Source: Mesorhizobium sp. WSM4313 (lineage in GTDB: Bacteria > Pseudomonadota > Alphaproteobacteria > Rhizobiales > Rhizobiaceae). From it: DNA of 64,000 bases. Of the stretch, positions 37,814 to 47,460 are shown in pieces (position 1 is the first letter of the stretch; each line of letters begins with the position of its first letter). Position numbers and translations under genes: made by a program. The notes under the pieces are model-generated. The model was not told where the DNA came from, searched no databases, and saw nothing but the letters and a program-made list of their open reading frames with translations. The stretch covers positions 62,001 to 126,000 of the forward strand of contig NZ_NSFT01000015.1 of NCBI RefSeq assembly GCF_002294725.1, written 5' to 3'.

Positions 37814-39190
37814 ATGCATTCAATCGACCGGACTTCCATCGGCGGCATCGACGTCGCCCGCATCGCCGAATTGCGCGAGACGGAGGCGGCCGCTTTCCGC
37901 AAGGCGCGGCCGAAATCCGAGGCGAAGCTCGGCAACGGCATTGCCGGTTTCCTCGGCGGGGTGCCGATGCACTGGATGAGCGACTGGCCGACGCCGTTCC
38001 CGATCCTGGTCGACGGCGCCAAGGGCGCTACCATCACTGACATCGACGGCAATAGGCTCGACGATTTCTGCCTCGGCGATACCGGCTCGATGCTCGGCCA
38101 TTCGCCGCCGGCGGTCGCCCGCGCGATCCGCCGGCAGGCCGCTCGGGGTCTGACTTATATGCTGCCAAGCGAGGATGCGCTGGCGATCGGCCCACTGCTT
38201 CAGCAGCGCTTCGGCCTGCCCTACTGGCAGATCGCCACCACCGCCACCGACGCCAACCGCTTTGCGCTGCGCGTCGCCCGCGCGGTGACCGGGCGCGAGA
38301 AGATCCTGGTCTTCAACGGCTGCTATCATGGCTCGGTCGACGAGACGATGGTGCGGCTGATCGACGGCAAACCGGTCAACCGGCCTGGGTTGGCCGGCGA
38401 ATTCCGCGACCTGGCGCGAGCCACGAAGATTATCGAATTCAACGATGTTGCAGCCTTGGAAGCAGCACTTGCCGACCGCGACGTCGCCTGCGTCATCACC
38501 GAGCCGGTGCTGACCAATTCCTGCATGGTGCTGCCGGAACCCGGCTTCCACGACGCGCTGCGGCGCCTGACCCGCGCGGCCGGCACGCTGCTGCTGATCG
38601 ACGAGACGCACACGATTTCGACCGGCCCGGGCGGCTATACGCGCAAGCACGGGCTGGAGCCGGACCTGTTCGTGCTCGGCAAGCCGGTGGCCGGCGGCGT
38701 GCCGGCGAGCATCTGGGGCATGAGCGAGGAGGTCGCCACGCGCTATGGCGCCTACAACCAGACCAAGGAGCCTGGCTATTCCGGCATGGGCACCACGCTG
38801 TCGGCGAACCCGCTGCAATTCGCGGCGATGCGCGCCACGCTGGAAGAGGTGATGACGGAGGCAGCCTACGCCCATATGGACCGGCTGGCGCGCCGCCTCG
38901 ATGCGGGACTCTCCGCCGTCATTCAGCGAAACAAGCTGCCCTGGCATGTCGCGCGGGTCGGCGCCCGCGTCGAGTTCATCTGCGCGCCCGGACCGCTTGG
39001 GAACGGCGGCGAGGCGGAACAAGCGCATGCGCCGGAGCTCGAAGCCGCCATCCATGTCGCGCTGGTCAATCGCGGCGTGCTGATCGCGCCGTTCCACAAC
39101 ATGATGCTGATCTCACCGGCAACGACTTCGGCGCAAGTGAGCCGACTGATCGCCGCCTTCGCCGCGGTTGCGGGCAAGCTTGCGGCGTGA
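37814..39190 (+). CDS. Class III pyridoxal-phosphate aminotransferase
   Basis: This 458-aa fold-type I transaminase belongs to the glutamate-1-semialdehyde/diamine group. It has [20 protein letters not shown], where the Asp holds the PLP ring, and [20 protein letters not shown] with the Schiff-base Lys. The unusual N-terminus and the PuuA-like gene next to it suggest an amine or polyamine substrate. GAGGGG six bases before the ATG at 37814 fixes the start. The stop TGA overlaps a possible GTG start of the following gene. Confidence 0.88.
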
Positions 39191-39201
39191 GAAAAGCGGC
39201 G

Positions 39202-40608
39202 ATGGACAATCTGAACGCCGCTACCACCTCTCCTTCCGGCTCGACTCCCGCCGAGGCGAAGGCGTTTCTCGACGCGCATCCTGAGATCGAGGCGTTCGAC
39301 ATCGTGCTCACCGACGCCAACGGCATCGGCCGCGGCAAGATCGTGCGCCGGCACGAGCTGATGGGCATTTTCGAGAACGGCCGGCATCTGCCGATCTCGA
39401 TCCTCGGCCTCGACATCACCGGCGAGGATGTGCACGAAACCGGACTGGTGTGGGACACCGGCGACGGCGATCTCAGGGCATGGCCGATCCCCGGCACGCT
39501 GGTCCCGCTCTTCGGCACCAACCCGCCGCGCGGCCAGGTGCTGATGTCGATGCACCATCTCGACGGCCAGCCGATGACCTCCGACCCGCGGCTAGTGCTG
39601 GCAAGGCAGGTGGAACTGCTGGCGGCACGCGGCCTGCATCCGGCCGGCGCCTTCGAGCTTGAGTTTTTCCTGCTGTCCAATGAGCGCGACGCGGATGGCA
39701 AGGTTCAGCCTGCCCGCGCGGTGCTCGACGGCCGCCGCTCGGCCAAGACCGAGGTCTATTCGGTCGACCATCTGCATGGCATGGAGCCGCTGTTTTCCGA
39801 CATCTACGCAGCCGCGAGGGCGCAAGGCATTCCAGCCGAGACGGTGATTTCCGAATACGCGCCGGGCCAGTACGAACTGACGCTCAACTACCGCAGGGAC
39901 GTGATGAGGGCGGCCGATGATCTCGTCATGCTGAAGCGGCTGGTGCGGGCGCAGGCGCGGCGGCACGGCGTCACCGCCTGCTTCATGGCCAAACCCATCG
40001 AGGCCTATGCCGGATCGGGCATGCATTTCCATGTCTCGCTGCAAGACGATGGCGGCCGCAACGTCTTCACCGAGGCAGCCGGCGAGAAATGGTCGCTAAG
40101 CCTGCTCAACGCGCTTGGCGGCCTCATCCACACCATGGCGGAATCCATGCTGGTGTTTGCGCCGCACGCCAATTCATGGCGCCGCTTCGTCTCGCAATCC
40201 TATGCCCCCGTGGCGCCCAGTTGGGGCGTCAACAATCGCTCGGTGGCGCTGCGCGTGCCGGCGGGCGACGCCAGGAATCGCCGCATCGAGCACCGGCCAT
40301 CGGGCGTCGACGCGAATCCGTACCTTGTCGCCGCAACGGTGCTGGCCGGCATCGTCAAGGGCCTGGACGAGGGTCTGGACCCAGGCCTCGAGACCACCGG
40401 GAACGGCTATGAACAGGCAACGGAGAAATCGACCATGCCCGCCGACTGGCGCGCCGCAATCGAGGCGGCCAGAGGCTCCGATTTCCTGAAGTCGGCGCTC
40501 GGCCCCGACCTGCACAGAACCTTCGTGGCGATCAAGCAGGCGGAATATCTGCGCGTTGCGCGGACCGTCAGCGAGCTGGACTATCATCTTTATCTGCATG
40601 AGGTTTGA
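39202..40608 (+). CDS. Glutamine synthetase-like gamma-glutamyl ligase (PuuA-type)
   Basis: This is a glutamine-synthetase-fold ligase of about 468 aa. Gamma-glutamylputrescine and gamma-glutamyl-alkylamide synthases belong here. The motifs GAFELEFFLL, GSGMHFHVSLQD and NRSVALRVP line the ATP/amine site. True GlnA is excluded by the variant motifs and by context. An in-frame GTG at 39187 overlapping the aminotransferase stop is an alternative start. With the aminotransferase it probably routes an amine to a gamma-glutamyl conjugate; the exact amine is inferred as polyamine-like. Confidence 0.85.
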   Translation: MDNLNAATTSPSGSTPAEAKAFLDAHPEIEAFDIVLTDANGIGRGKIVRRHELMGIFENGRHLPISILGLDITGEDVHETGLVWDTGDGDLRAWPIPGTLVPLFGTNPPRGQVLMSMHHLDGQPMTSDPRLVLARQVELLAARGLHPAGAFELEFFLLSNERDADGKVQPARAVLDGRRSAKTEVYSVDHLHGMEPLFSDIYAAARAQGIPAETVISEYAPGQYELTLNYRRDVMRAADDLVMLKRLVRAQARRHGVTACFMAKPIEAYAGSGMHFHVSLQDDGGRNVFTEAAGEKWSLSLLNALGGLIHTMAESMLVFAPHANSWRRFVSQSYAPVAPSWGVNNRSVALRVPAGDARNRRIEHRPSGVDANPYLVAATVLAGIVKGLDEGLDPGLETTGNGYEQATEKSTMPADWRAAIEAARGSDFLKSALGPDLHRTFVAIKQAEYLRVARTVSELDYHLYLHEV

Positions 40609-40635
40609 GCACAGGGCCTGACAGGCGCGGCAATC

Positions 40636-41430
40636 ATGTTTTGCCGACGGCAGGAGATGCCGAAGAAGTATTGGCGGAACCTTCCCGTGGCCTCGCTCAT
40701 TCCAGATTTGATAGCAGGAGCAGACAGAGCCGCGTCAGAGATGATCGACCGGATGCCAACCACCCCAGTACCGCGCCATGCCAAGGTGAAGGCCAAGCAT
40801 TGGCCGACGCCCGAGCCGGCCGATGTGGTGGCGCCTGAAGCCGAAGATATTCCGGAGTTGCGCGAAGAGGCGAAGGGCTGCCGCCGCTGCCCGCTTTGGC
40901 ATGACGCAACGCAGACCGTGTTCGGCGAAGGACCGGAAAGCGCGGACGTGGTCTTCGTCGGCGAACAGCCAGGCGATCAGGAGGATCTGGCCGGCAAACC
41001 ATTTGTCGGCCCGGCCGGCAGAATATTCGACAGCATCCTGGACGACGCCGAAATCGATCGCCGCAAGGTCTATGTGACCAATGCGGTCAAACACTTCAAA
41101 TTCGAGCCGCGCGGCAAGCGGCGCATCCATTCCAAGCCCAATGCGGGCGAAATCCAGGCCTGCCGCTGGTGGCTGGACAAGGAGCTCGACCTCGTCAAGC
41201 CGAACCTCGTGGTGGCGCTCGGCGCGACGGCGGCGCAGTCGCTGCTCGGCAAGGCCGTGCCGATCACCAAGATGCGCGGCGATGTGATCGAGCGCGAGGA
41301 TGGCTTGCGCGTGTTTGTGACCATCCACCCCTCCTTCATCCTGCGCATCCGCGATCGTGAGGACAAGGAGGCGGAGAGGGACCGGTTTTTGCATGATATG
41401 CGGAAGGTGAAAGGGCTGATGGCTGCTTGA
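40636..41430 (+). CDS. UdgX-type uracil-DNA glycosylase
   Basis: This 264-aa protein is a family 4-like uracil-DNA glycosylase with the diagnostic UdgX loop KRRIH at 161-165 (counted from 40636). Motif 1 GEQPGD is at 109-114 and the HPS motif at 231-233. In UdgX enzymes the His of the RRIH loop forms a covalent bond to the deoxyribose after uracil removal (known family behaviour). Cysteines at 82, 85 and 176 fit an iron-sulfur cluster, but I could not place a fourth. The start is uncertain: ATGs at 40660 and 40741 are alternatives. Confidence 0.85.
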   Translation: MFCRRQEMPKKYWRNLPVASLIPDLIAGADRAASEMIDRMPTTPVPRHAKVKAKHWPTPEPADVVAPEAEDIPELREEAKGCRRCPLWHDATQTVFGEGPESADVVFVGEQPGDQEDLAGKPFVGPAGRIFDSILDDAEIDRRKVYVTNAVKHFKFEPRGKRRIHSKPNAGEIQACRWWLDKELDLVKPNLVVALGATAAQSLLGKAVPITKMRGDVIEREDGLRVFVTIHPSFILRIRDREDKEAERDRFLHDMRKVKGLMAA

Positions 41431-41512
41431 TCGTTCTACGCACCCGAGGGACCGGTGGGCGTGCGCTTTTGAACGGCTCTGCGGCGTTGGAGATTAGCCG
41501 AAGCGCCTATCG

Positions 41513-41698
41513 CTTCGTCATCCACGGGCGGAGCAAGGAGCGAAGCGACGCGCGCAGACCCGAGGATCCATTCCGTGACTTCGATGCGCCGCAACGGTTC
41601 AGAATTCAGCTCCGCTGCATTCCTTGCCCGACGTCACGGAATGGATTCCAGGGTCTTCGCGACGGAGCTTCGCTCCTGCTTCGCCCTGGAATGACGGC
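41513..41698. repeat. Long fold-back repeat (GGAGCAAGGAGCGAAGCG type), copy 2
   Basis: This copy of about 185 bases begins GCTTCGTCATCCACGGGCGG and ends TTCGCCCTGGAATGACGG. Its left arm shares GGAGCAAGGAGCGAAGCG and ACCCGAGGATCCATTCCGTG with the copy at 32852-33031. The right arm, holding TCACGGAATGG, is more diverged. It separates udgX from the convergent ttuD gene and contains no gene. Confidence 0.85.
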
Positions 41699-41705
41699 TT
41701 TGCCG

Positions 41706-42965
41706 CTAGCGGATAAGAATTGCCCTTAAATCATTCACATTCGTGCCGGTCGGCCCCGGGACGAACAAATCTCCGACCGCATTGAAGGCCGTCCAGGCAT
41801 TGTTGCCGGCGAGCATCGCCTTGGCGTCGACGCCTGCCGCGCGCATGCGCGCCACGGTCGAGCCGTCGGCGAAGGCGCCGGCATTGTTCTCCGAGCCGTC
41901 GATGCCGTCGGTGTCGGCGGCCAGAGCGTGGATGCCGTTCACGCCGTCGATGCCGATGGCGAAAGCGAGCAGGAATTCGGAATTGCGGCCGCCCTTGCCC
42001 TTGGCGCGCAATGTCACCGTCGTCTCGCCGCCGGACAGGATCAGCACCGGCTTTGCGAACGGGCGATTGCGCGTCGCCACCTCGCGGGCGATCGCGGCGT
42101 GCACGCCACCGACCTCACGCGCTTCGCCTTCGATGGCATCCGAAAGGATGACAGCCTCGATGCCTTGCCGCTTCGCTTCGGCGGCAGCGGCTTCCAGAGA
42201 GACGCCGGCCGAGGCGGTCAGGTGCACTTCGTTGCCGCCGAAGCGTGGATCGTCGGGGCGCGGCGCGTCCGCGGCCGGAGACTGGATATGCGCCATGACC
42301 GAGGCCGGCAGCTTCATGCCGTAGGCGGCGATCGAGGCCAGCGCATCCGCGCGGCTGCCGGTGTCGGGAACGGTCGGTCCCGATGCGACCAGCGCCGGAT
42401 TGTCGCCCGGGATATCGGAAACGACCAGCGACACCACCCTCGCAGGATGGGCAGCGGCGGCCAGGCGTCCGCCCTTGATGGTCGAGACATGCTTGCGGAT
42501 GGTGTTCATCGCCGCGATTGGCGCGCCGGAGGCAAGCAGCGCCTCGTTGACGGCGATCTCGTCGGCAAGCGTCAGCCCCGGAGCCGGCGACGGCAGCAGG
42601 GCCGAGCCGCCGCCGGAAATCAGCGCCACGACCAGGTCGTCCGAAGTCAGCCCACGCACTTTCTCCAGCAGCCGGCGCGACGCCTCGAGACCGGCGGCAT
42701 CCGGCACCGGGTGCGCCGCTTCGATGATCTCGATGCGCTCGCATCTGGCGCCATAGCCGTAGCGGGTGACGACTAGTCCATCGATCGGGCCATCCCAGAC
42801 CTTCTCAAAAGCGGCGGCCATCTGCGCCGAGCCCTTTCCCGCGCCGATGACTACGGTGCGGCCCTTCGGCTTCGCCGGCAAATGATTGCGGATCGTCTTT
42901 TCCGGATCGGCGGCGGCGACGGCGGCGTCGAAGATCGAGGTGAGAAAGCTTTTCGGGTCGGTCAT
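41706..42965 (-). CDS. ttuD: Glycerate 2-kinase / hydroxypyruvate-reductase-type (TtuD, MOFRL family)
   Basis: This 419-aa DUF4147/MOFRL protein phosphorylates glycerate at C2. It has GKGSAQMAAAFEK near residue 44, LISGGGSALLPSP, and the C-terminal MOFRL segment LSGGETTVTLRAKGKGGRNS. The ATG at 42965 overlaps the stop of the UPF0303 gene (ATGA), so the two are co-translated. Upstream open-frame sequence to 43256 is antisense noise. It would take glycerate from the glyoxylate route into glycolysis, fitting the adjacent purine-ureide cluster (inference). Confidence 0.9.
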   Translation of the reverse strand: MTDPKSFLTSIFDAAVAAADPEKTIRNHLPAKPKGRTVVIGAGKGSAQMAAAFEKVWDGPIDGLVVTRYGYGARCERIEIIEAAHPVPDAAGLEASRRLLEKVRGLTSDDLVVALISGGGSALLPSPAPGLTLADEIAVNEALLASGAPIAAMNTIRKHVSTIKGGRLAAAAHPARVVSLVVSDIPGDNPALVASGPTVPDTGSRADALASIAAYGMKLPASVMAHIQSPAADAPRPDDPRFGGNEVHLTASAGVSLEAAAAEAKRQGIEAVILSDAIEGEAREVGGVHAAIAREVATRNRPFAKPVLILSGGETTVTLRAKGKGGRNSEFLLAFAIGIDGVNGIHALAADTDGIDGSENNAGAFADGSTVARMRAAGVDAKAMLAGNNAWTAFNAVGDLFVPGPTGTNVNDLRAILIR

Positions 42966-43465
42966 TTTTCTTCCGGCGGCAGCACGAGCCCGCTCGCATC
43001 GATGCCAAGATGCGCGCAGAGCGCATCGACCACGACGCCATGATCCTCGCGCTCGGGCAGGCCCGAGACGGCGATGACGCCGATGACGCCGGCACCCTTG
43101 ACGGTGACCGGAAAGCCGCCGCCGGCGAGCACATAATCGGCAATGTCGAGCGCTTCGCCGATTTTGAACGTGCGGTCCGGACGCTGCTGCTCCAGCACCA
43201 GGCGATAGGTGCTTCTGAGATAGCGCCTTACGACATTGATCTTGCGCCGCGCCCAATCGGGATTTGACGCGTTGGAGCCGGGCATCGCGGCATAAAAGAG
43301 CGGCCGGTCGAAGGTCCTGATGTCGACGATAATAGGCAGGTCTTCCTTCAGAGCCCTGTCCCTGATGGCAGAGCCGATCTTGAAGGCGACGGCCTCGTCG
43401 AAGGCCGGGAAGACCAGCGTGGCTTCCTGTTTCTTGATCAGAGCGATGTCGTCGGCGGTGGCCAT
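42962..43465 (-). CDS. UPF0303 / GlcG-HbpS-like heme-binding-type protein
   Basis: This 167-aa alpha/beta protein matches the UPF0303 or HbpS/GlcG group: FKIGSAIRDRALKEDLPIIV, IRTFDRPLFYAAMPG, and GFPVTVKGAGVIGVIAVSGL. Family members bind haem or lie in glycolate and glyoxylate gene sets, but the function is not settled. The ATG at 43465 has AGAAAGAG upstream. It is translationally coupled to ttuD, which suggests a shared glycerate or glyoxylate role. Confidence 0.75.
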   Translation of the reverse strand: MATADDIALIKKQEATLVFPAFDEAVAFKIGSAIRDRALKEDLPIIVDIRTFDRPLFYAAMPGSNASNPDWARRKINVVRRYLRSTYRLVLEQQRPDRTFKIGEALDIADYVLAGGGFPVTVKGAGVIGVIAVSGLPEREDHGVVVDALCAHLGIDASGLVLPPEEK

Positions 43466-43549
43466 GTCTCTTTCTCCGAAAATCGACACCGTCGTTTGTA
43501 CGACAAGCTCTGTCTGGTCAAGCACTCGTCGCGGGCGCGCCAGGGTCGA

Positions 43550-43707
43550 CCCCCACTCCGTCGAGCTTCGTTCGACACCTCTCCCCCGATCGACGGGGGA
43601 GAGGAAAGGCGCGAAGCGATTCAAGCTGGCGCCTTTCCAGTTGGCCCCTTTCCTCTCCCTCCGGAGGGGGGAGAGGTGGCGCCGCGAAGCGGCGACGGAA
43701 TGGGGGA
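43550..43707. repeat. Rhizobial palindromic element (ACCTCTCCCCC type)
   Basis: This palindrome-rich element has left arm CCCCACTCCGTCGAGCTTCG and CACCTCTCCCCCGATCGACG. The right arm contains CTCCGGAGGGGGGAGAGGTG and ends CGACGGAATGGGGG, so outer and inner parts form nested dyads. It is the same general style as the elements at 26821 and 36471, with a different sequence. It lies between guaD and the UPF0303 gene. Confidence 0.75.
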
Positions 43708-43772
43708 ACCACTTGGCAACCAGGCGCAGTCATCATCTTGCCCTACTCGAAGATCTACCCCATTGTCGGGAC

Positions 43773-45089
43773 TTATCCGGCCACAATCGCGCTCTTCGCC
43801 GGCCGGCCTGCCACATAGACCTCGCGCACGGCACGATCGTCGCCCAGCGTCTGCAGCAGGAAGAGCTCTTCCGCCAGCGTCTCCACAGTCTCCATCCTGA
43901 GCCGCATGCCCGGCGTGGCATGAGCATCGAGCACGACGATGTCGGCATCGGTGCCTTCGTCCAGCGTGCCGACCCTGTCGGCCACCGACAGCGCCTCGGC
44001 ATTGCCGAGCGTCAGCTGCCAGAAGGACTGGAACGGGTTGAGCTTCTCGCCGTTCAGCGCGATCACCTTGTAACCCTCATCCATGGTGCGCAGCATCGAA
44101 TAGTTGGTGCCGCCGCCGACATCTGTGGCGGCGGCGATGCGAAGCGGCTTCTCGCGCCGGCGGTAACGCTGATAGTCGAACAGGCCGGAGCCGAGGAAGA
44201 GATTGGAGGTCGGGCAGAACACCGCGGCCGAGCCCGATTGCGACAGCGCGTCCGCCTCGCGTTCCGACAAATGGATGCAATGGCCGAACAGGCTTTTTTT
44301 GCCAAGCAGGCCGTAATGCTCATAGACGTCGGTGTAGTCGCGCGACCAGGGGTAAAGCTCCTGGGTGAAAGCGATCTCGGCGTGGTTTTCCGACAGATGC
44401 GTCTGCATGTGGAGATCGGGATGCTCACGGCAGAGCACGCCGGCCATCTCCATCTGCTCGGGCGTAGAGGTGATGGCGAAGCGCGGCGTGATGGCATAGA
44501 GCTGGCGGCCCTTGCCGTGCCATTCGGCGATCAGCGCCTTGGTATCGTCATAGCCTGTCTGCGCCGTGTCGAGCACGCCGTCCGGCGCGTTGCGGTCCAT
44601 CATCACCTTGCCGGCAATGTTCAGCATGTTGCGCTCATGCGACTCGGCGAAGAAGGCTTCAGCCGAAGACTTGTGCACCGAGCAATAAGCGACGACGGTC
44701 GTCGTGCCCTGGCGCAGCATCTCGTCGAGGAAGACCCTGGCGATGCGGCGGCCGTGCTGCGCGTTCTGGAATTTCGACTCTTCGGGAAAGGTGTATTTGT
44801 TCAGCCAGTCGAGCAGCTCGGCGCCGTAGGAGGCGATGATCTGCATCTGCGGCACATGAACGTGCGCATCGAGGAAACCCGGCAGGATCAGATGCGGGCG
44901 ATGGTCGATCGTCTCGACGCCGGCGCCCGCCTTCTTCAAGACCTCGGCATAGGAGCCGGCTGCGGCGATCCTGCCGTTGTCGACTAGCAGCCCGCCGTCT
45001 TCCTCGTAGCGCCAGGCGGAATGGTCGTCGATCGTTTCGGGCCAACGCAGGAAGGAGAGTGTGCGGCCGCGCAGAATTTTCGCTGTCAT
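43773..45089 (-). CDS. guaD: Guanine deaminase
   Basis: This 438-aa amidohydrolase converts guanine to xanthine and ammonia. Zinc ligands lie in FLDAHVHVPQ (His76, His78), with QTHLSENHAEI and HCIHLSE further on, then an Asp in TDVGGGTNYSMLRTM. The sequence is typical of bacterial GuaD. It is the first enzyme of the purine catabolism island and lies two bases from the puuD stop, so guaD probably forms an operon with the membrane urate oxidase. Confidence 0.95.
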   Translation of the reverse strand: MTAKILRGRTLSFLRWPETIDDHSAWRYEEDGGLLVDNGRIAAAGSYAEVLKKAGAGVETIDHRPHLILPGFLDAHVHVPQMQIIASYGAELLDWLNKYTFPEESKFQNAQHGRRIARVFLDEMLRQGTTTVVAYCSVHKSSAEAFFAESHERNMLNIAGKVMMDRNAPDGVLDTAQTGYDDTKALIAEWHGKGRQLYAITPRFAITSTPEQMEMAGVLCREHPDLHMQTHLSENHAEIAFTQELYPWSRDYTDVYEHYGLLGKKSLFGHCIHLSEREADALSQSGSAAVFCPTSNLFLGSGLFDYQRYRRREKPLRIAAATDVGGGTNYSMLRTMDEGYKVIALNGEKLNPFQSFWQLTLGNAEALSVADRVGTLDEGTDADIVVLDAHATPGMRLRMETVETLAEELFLLQTLGDDRAVREVYVAGRPAKSAIVAG

Positions 45090-45091
45090 GC

Positions 45092-46318
45092 TTACTTTCC
45101 GGCGCCTTCGAACCAGGCGACCAGAAGGGCCCGTTCCTGGTCGGTTATCTGGGTGACGTTGGCGGGCGGCATGGCATGCGCCCGGCCGGCCTGGATGTAG
45201 ATCTCGCGCGCATGCTCGGCGATGCGCTCATCGGTGTCGAGCAGCACGCCCTTCGGCGCATGGTAGATGCCTTCATAGACGGGCTCTTGCGTGTGGCACA
45301 TCGAGCAGCGGCCCAGCACGGTGTCGCGCACGGCCGGGAAATGCGCCGAGGCGATGTAGACCTGCGCGGCGGCGGATGCGGCGGAGATCTTTGGCTCGCC
45401 GGTCAGCACCTTCGGCACGGTCGACAGCCAGATGATGATCATGAACAGCACGGCAGCGCCCAGCCAGGTCCAGGTCGGGTTGCCCTTCCTTGCATGCACG
45501 GTGTTGAAATAGTGCCGGATCAAAACGCCGATGATGAAGACCAGCGAAGCGATGACCCAGTTGAACTCGGTGCCGAAGGCCAGCGGGTAATGGTTCGATA
45601 GCATCAGGAACAGGACCGGCAAAGTCAGGTAGTTGTTGTGCAGCGAACGCTGCTTGGCGATCTTGCCGTATTTCGGGTCGGGCTTGCGGCCGGCGATCAG
45701 GTCGGCGACGACGATCTTCTGGTTGGGGATGATGACCATGAAGACATTGGCCGACATGATGGTCGCGGTGATGGCGCCAAGATGCAGGAAGGCGGCGCGG
45801 CCTGTGAAAAGATGCGTCAGCCCCCAGGCGATGAACACCAGCACGCAATAGAGCACCAGCATCAGCCCGGTGTCGCTCTTGCCGAGCGGCGAGCGGCAGA
45901 GCAGGTCGTAGACAATCCAGCCGACGCCGATGGTGGCCAGCGACAAGAGGATGCCGACCGGCACCGAGATGTTGAGCACGTTGGGATCGATCAGGAAGAG
46001 ATCGGCGCCGGCATAATAGACCACGCAGAGCATGGCGAAGCCCGACAGCCAGGTGGCGTAGGATTCCCATTTGAACCAGGTGAGGTGCTCCGGCATCTCG
46101 GCCGGCGCCACCAGATATTTCTGGATGTGGTAGAAGCCGCCGCCATGCACCTGCCACTCCTCGCCGAAGGCTCCGGCGGGCAGGCCGGGCCGCTGGCGCA
46201 GGCCGAGGTCGAGCGCGACGAAATAGAAGGACGAGCCGATCCAGGCGATGCCGGTGATGACGTGCAGCCAGCGGACCGCGAAACTCAGCCAGTCCCAGAA
46301 AATCGCGAAATCCATCAT
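45092..46318 (-). CDS. puuD: Membrane urate hydroxylase PuuD with cytochrome c domain
   Basis: This 408-aa inner-membrane protein oxidises urate to 5-hydroxyisourate and passes electrons to its C-terminal cytochrome c. The N-terminal 300 residues hold about eight membrane helices, including WIGSSFYFVALDLGLRQRPG. Near residue 335 lies the haem c site CSMCH. Known PuuD enzymes use this fused electron outlet instead of making hydrogen peroxide. Start codons at 46318 and 46315 are adjacent Met codons. The gene is followed closely by guaD and is divergent from the lysR gene. Confidence 0.94.
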   Translation of the reverse strand: MMDFAIFWDWLSFAVRWLHVITGIAWIGSSFYFVALDLGLRQRPGLPAGAFGEEWQVHGGGFYHIQKYLVAPAEMPEHLTWFKWESYATWLSGFAMLCVVYYAGADLFLIDPNVLNISVPVGILLSLATIGVGWIVYDLLCRSPLGKSDTGLMLVLYCVLVFIAWGLTHLFTGRAAFLHLGAITATIMSANVFMVIIPNQKIVVADLIAGRKPDPKYGKIAKQRSLHNNYLTLPVLFLMLSNHYPLAFGTEFNWVIASLVFIIGVLIRHYFNTVHARKGNPTWTWLGAAVLFMIIIWLSTVPKVLTGEPKISAASAAAQVYIASAHFPAVRDTVLGRCSMCHTQEPVYEGIYHAPKGVLLDTDERIAEHAREIYIQAGRAHAMPPANVTQITDQERALLVAWFEGAGK

Positions 46319-46450
46319 TGCACTCGTCCCTGCCGATGAGAGCGACTTTACGGTCTGGCGCGCAAACGAAAAGAGGCGAGGTGCGCGATGACTTTCAAAA
46401 AAAAATGGAAAATACTAGGGTTGCCCCGCTCAGCCTTTTGAGAGCCACAC

Positions 46451-47371
46451 ATGGCCTATCTCGACAACATCGCTGTCTTCGTCCGCGTCGTCGAGCTCGG
46501 CAATTTGTCGGCGGCGGGGCGCGACATGCGCATTTCGCCGGCGGTCGCCTCCAACCGCATCAAGGAGCTTGAGAAGCATCTTGGGGTGCGGCTGTTCAAC
46601 CGTACGACAAGACAGTTGATGCCGACCGAGCATGGCACGGTATTCTACACCGGCGCCAAGCAGGTGCTGGACGCGATCACCGAGGCGGAAGCGGCGGTCG
46701 CGGCGCTCTCCGGCCAGCCGCGCGGGACCATCAGGGTTACGGCGCCGCTCGGCCTCGGCCGGAGGCTGATCGCGTCAGGCATTCCGGACTTCCACGACAG
46801 ATATCCCGATATCGAGGTGCGGCTTCGGCTTTCCGACCACAATGTCGATATCATGAAAGAAGGCATCGACGTCGCCTTCCGGCTCGGCATCATCGAGGAT
46901 TCGAGCCTCAGGATGCGCGGCATCATGGAATGCGAGCGCGTGCTGGTGGCGGCGCCGAAATACCTGGAAGCGCGCGGCGAGCCGACCGAGGCGCAGGAGC
47001 TGATCGGTAAAAAGCACGACTGCCTGATGCTGCGCTATGCCGGCGCGCGCGAATATGTCTGGACGCTGCAGACGCCGAACGGACCTCAGAAATTCGAGGT
47101 GCACGGTCCCTATGACACCGACGACGGCGACGTTCTGACCGGCTGGGCACTATCGGGGCGCGGCATCATCAACAAGCCGCGTTTCGAGGTCGAGCCGTTC
47201 ATCCGCGACCGGCGGCTGAAGGTGATCCTGCCCCAGGCGCCGCCGACGCCGGTGCAGTTCGCCGCCGTCTATCCGCACAAGAAGCTGCAGGATCCGAAGG
47301 TGCGGCTGCTGCTCGATTTCATGGCCGAGCGCTGCCAGCGGCTGATCAAGGACCTCCTGGCCGGGAAGTAA
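46451..47371 (+). CDS. LysR-family transcriptional regulator (purine island)
   Basis: This 306-aa regulator has an N-terminal winged HTH (LGNLSAAGRDMRISPAVASN then RIKELEKHLGVRLFNRTTRQ) and a C-terminal effector domain. It sits divergent from puuD-guaD, with 132 bases in the shared gap, the classic layout for a LysR-type regulator controlling the neighbour. A purine or urate effector is inferred from context. A diverged dispersed dyad follows its stop. Confidence 0.93.
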   Translation: MAYLDNIAVFVRVVELGNLSAAGRDMRISPAVASNRIKELEKHLGVRLFNRTTRQLMPTEHGTVFYTGAKQVLDAITEAEAAVAALSGQPRGTIRVTAPLGLGRRLIASGIPDFHDRYPDIEVRLRLSDHNVDIMKEGIDVAFRLGIIEDSSLRMRGIMECERVLVAAPKYLEARGEPTEAQELIGKKHDCLMLRYAGAREYVWTLQTPNGPQKFEVHGPYDTDDGDVLTGWALSGRGIINKPRFEVEPFIRDRRLKVILPQAPPTPVQFAAVYPHKKLQDPKVRLLLDFMAERCQRLIKDLLAGK

Positions 47372-47385
47372 CGGCCGGTGGCGTC

Positions 47386-47460
47386 ACCATTCCGGACGGA
47401 AGGCTACGGCGAAAGGCGCCGAACCTAACTGCGGCGCATTTTGTCTAGAATTGCTTCAGA
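47386..47460. repeat. Dispersed dyad element (CATTCCGGACGGAA ... CTAGAATTGCTTCAGA), diverged copy
   Basis: This stretch has CATTCCGGACGGAAGGCTAC, GCCGAACCTAACTGCGGCG and TCTAGAATTGCTTCAGA, matching the layout of the element at 55822-55897. It lies between the convergent lysR and phzF stops. Confidence 0.5.
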
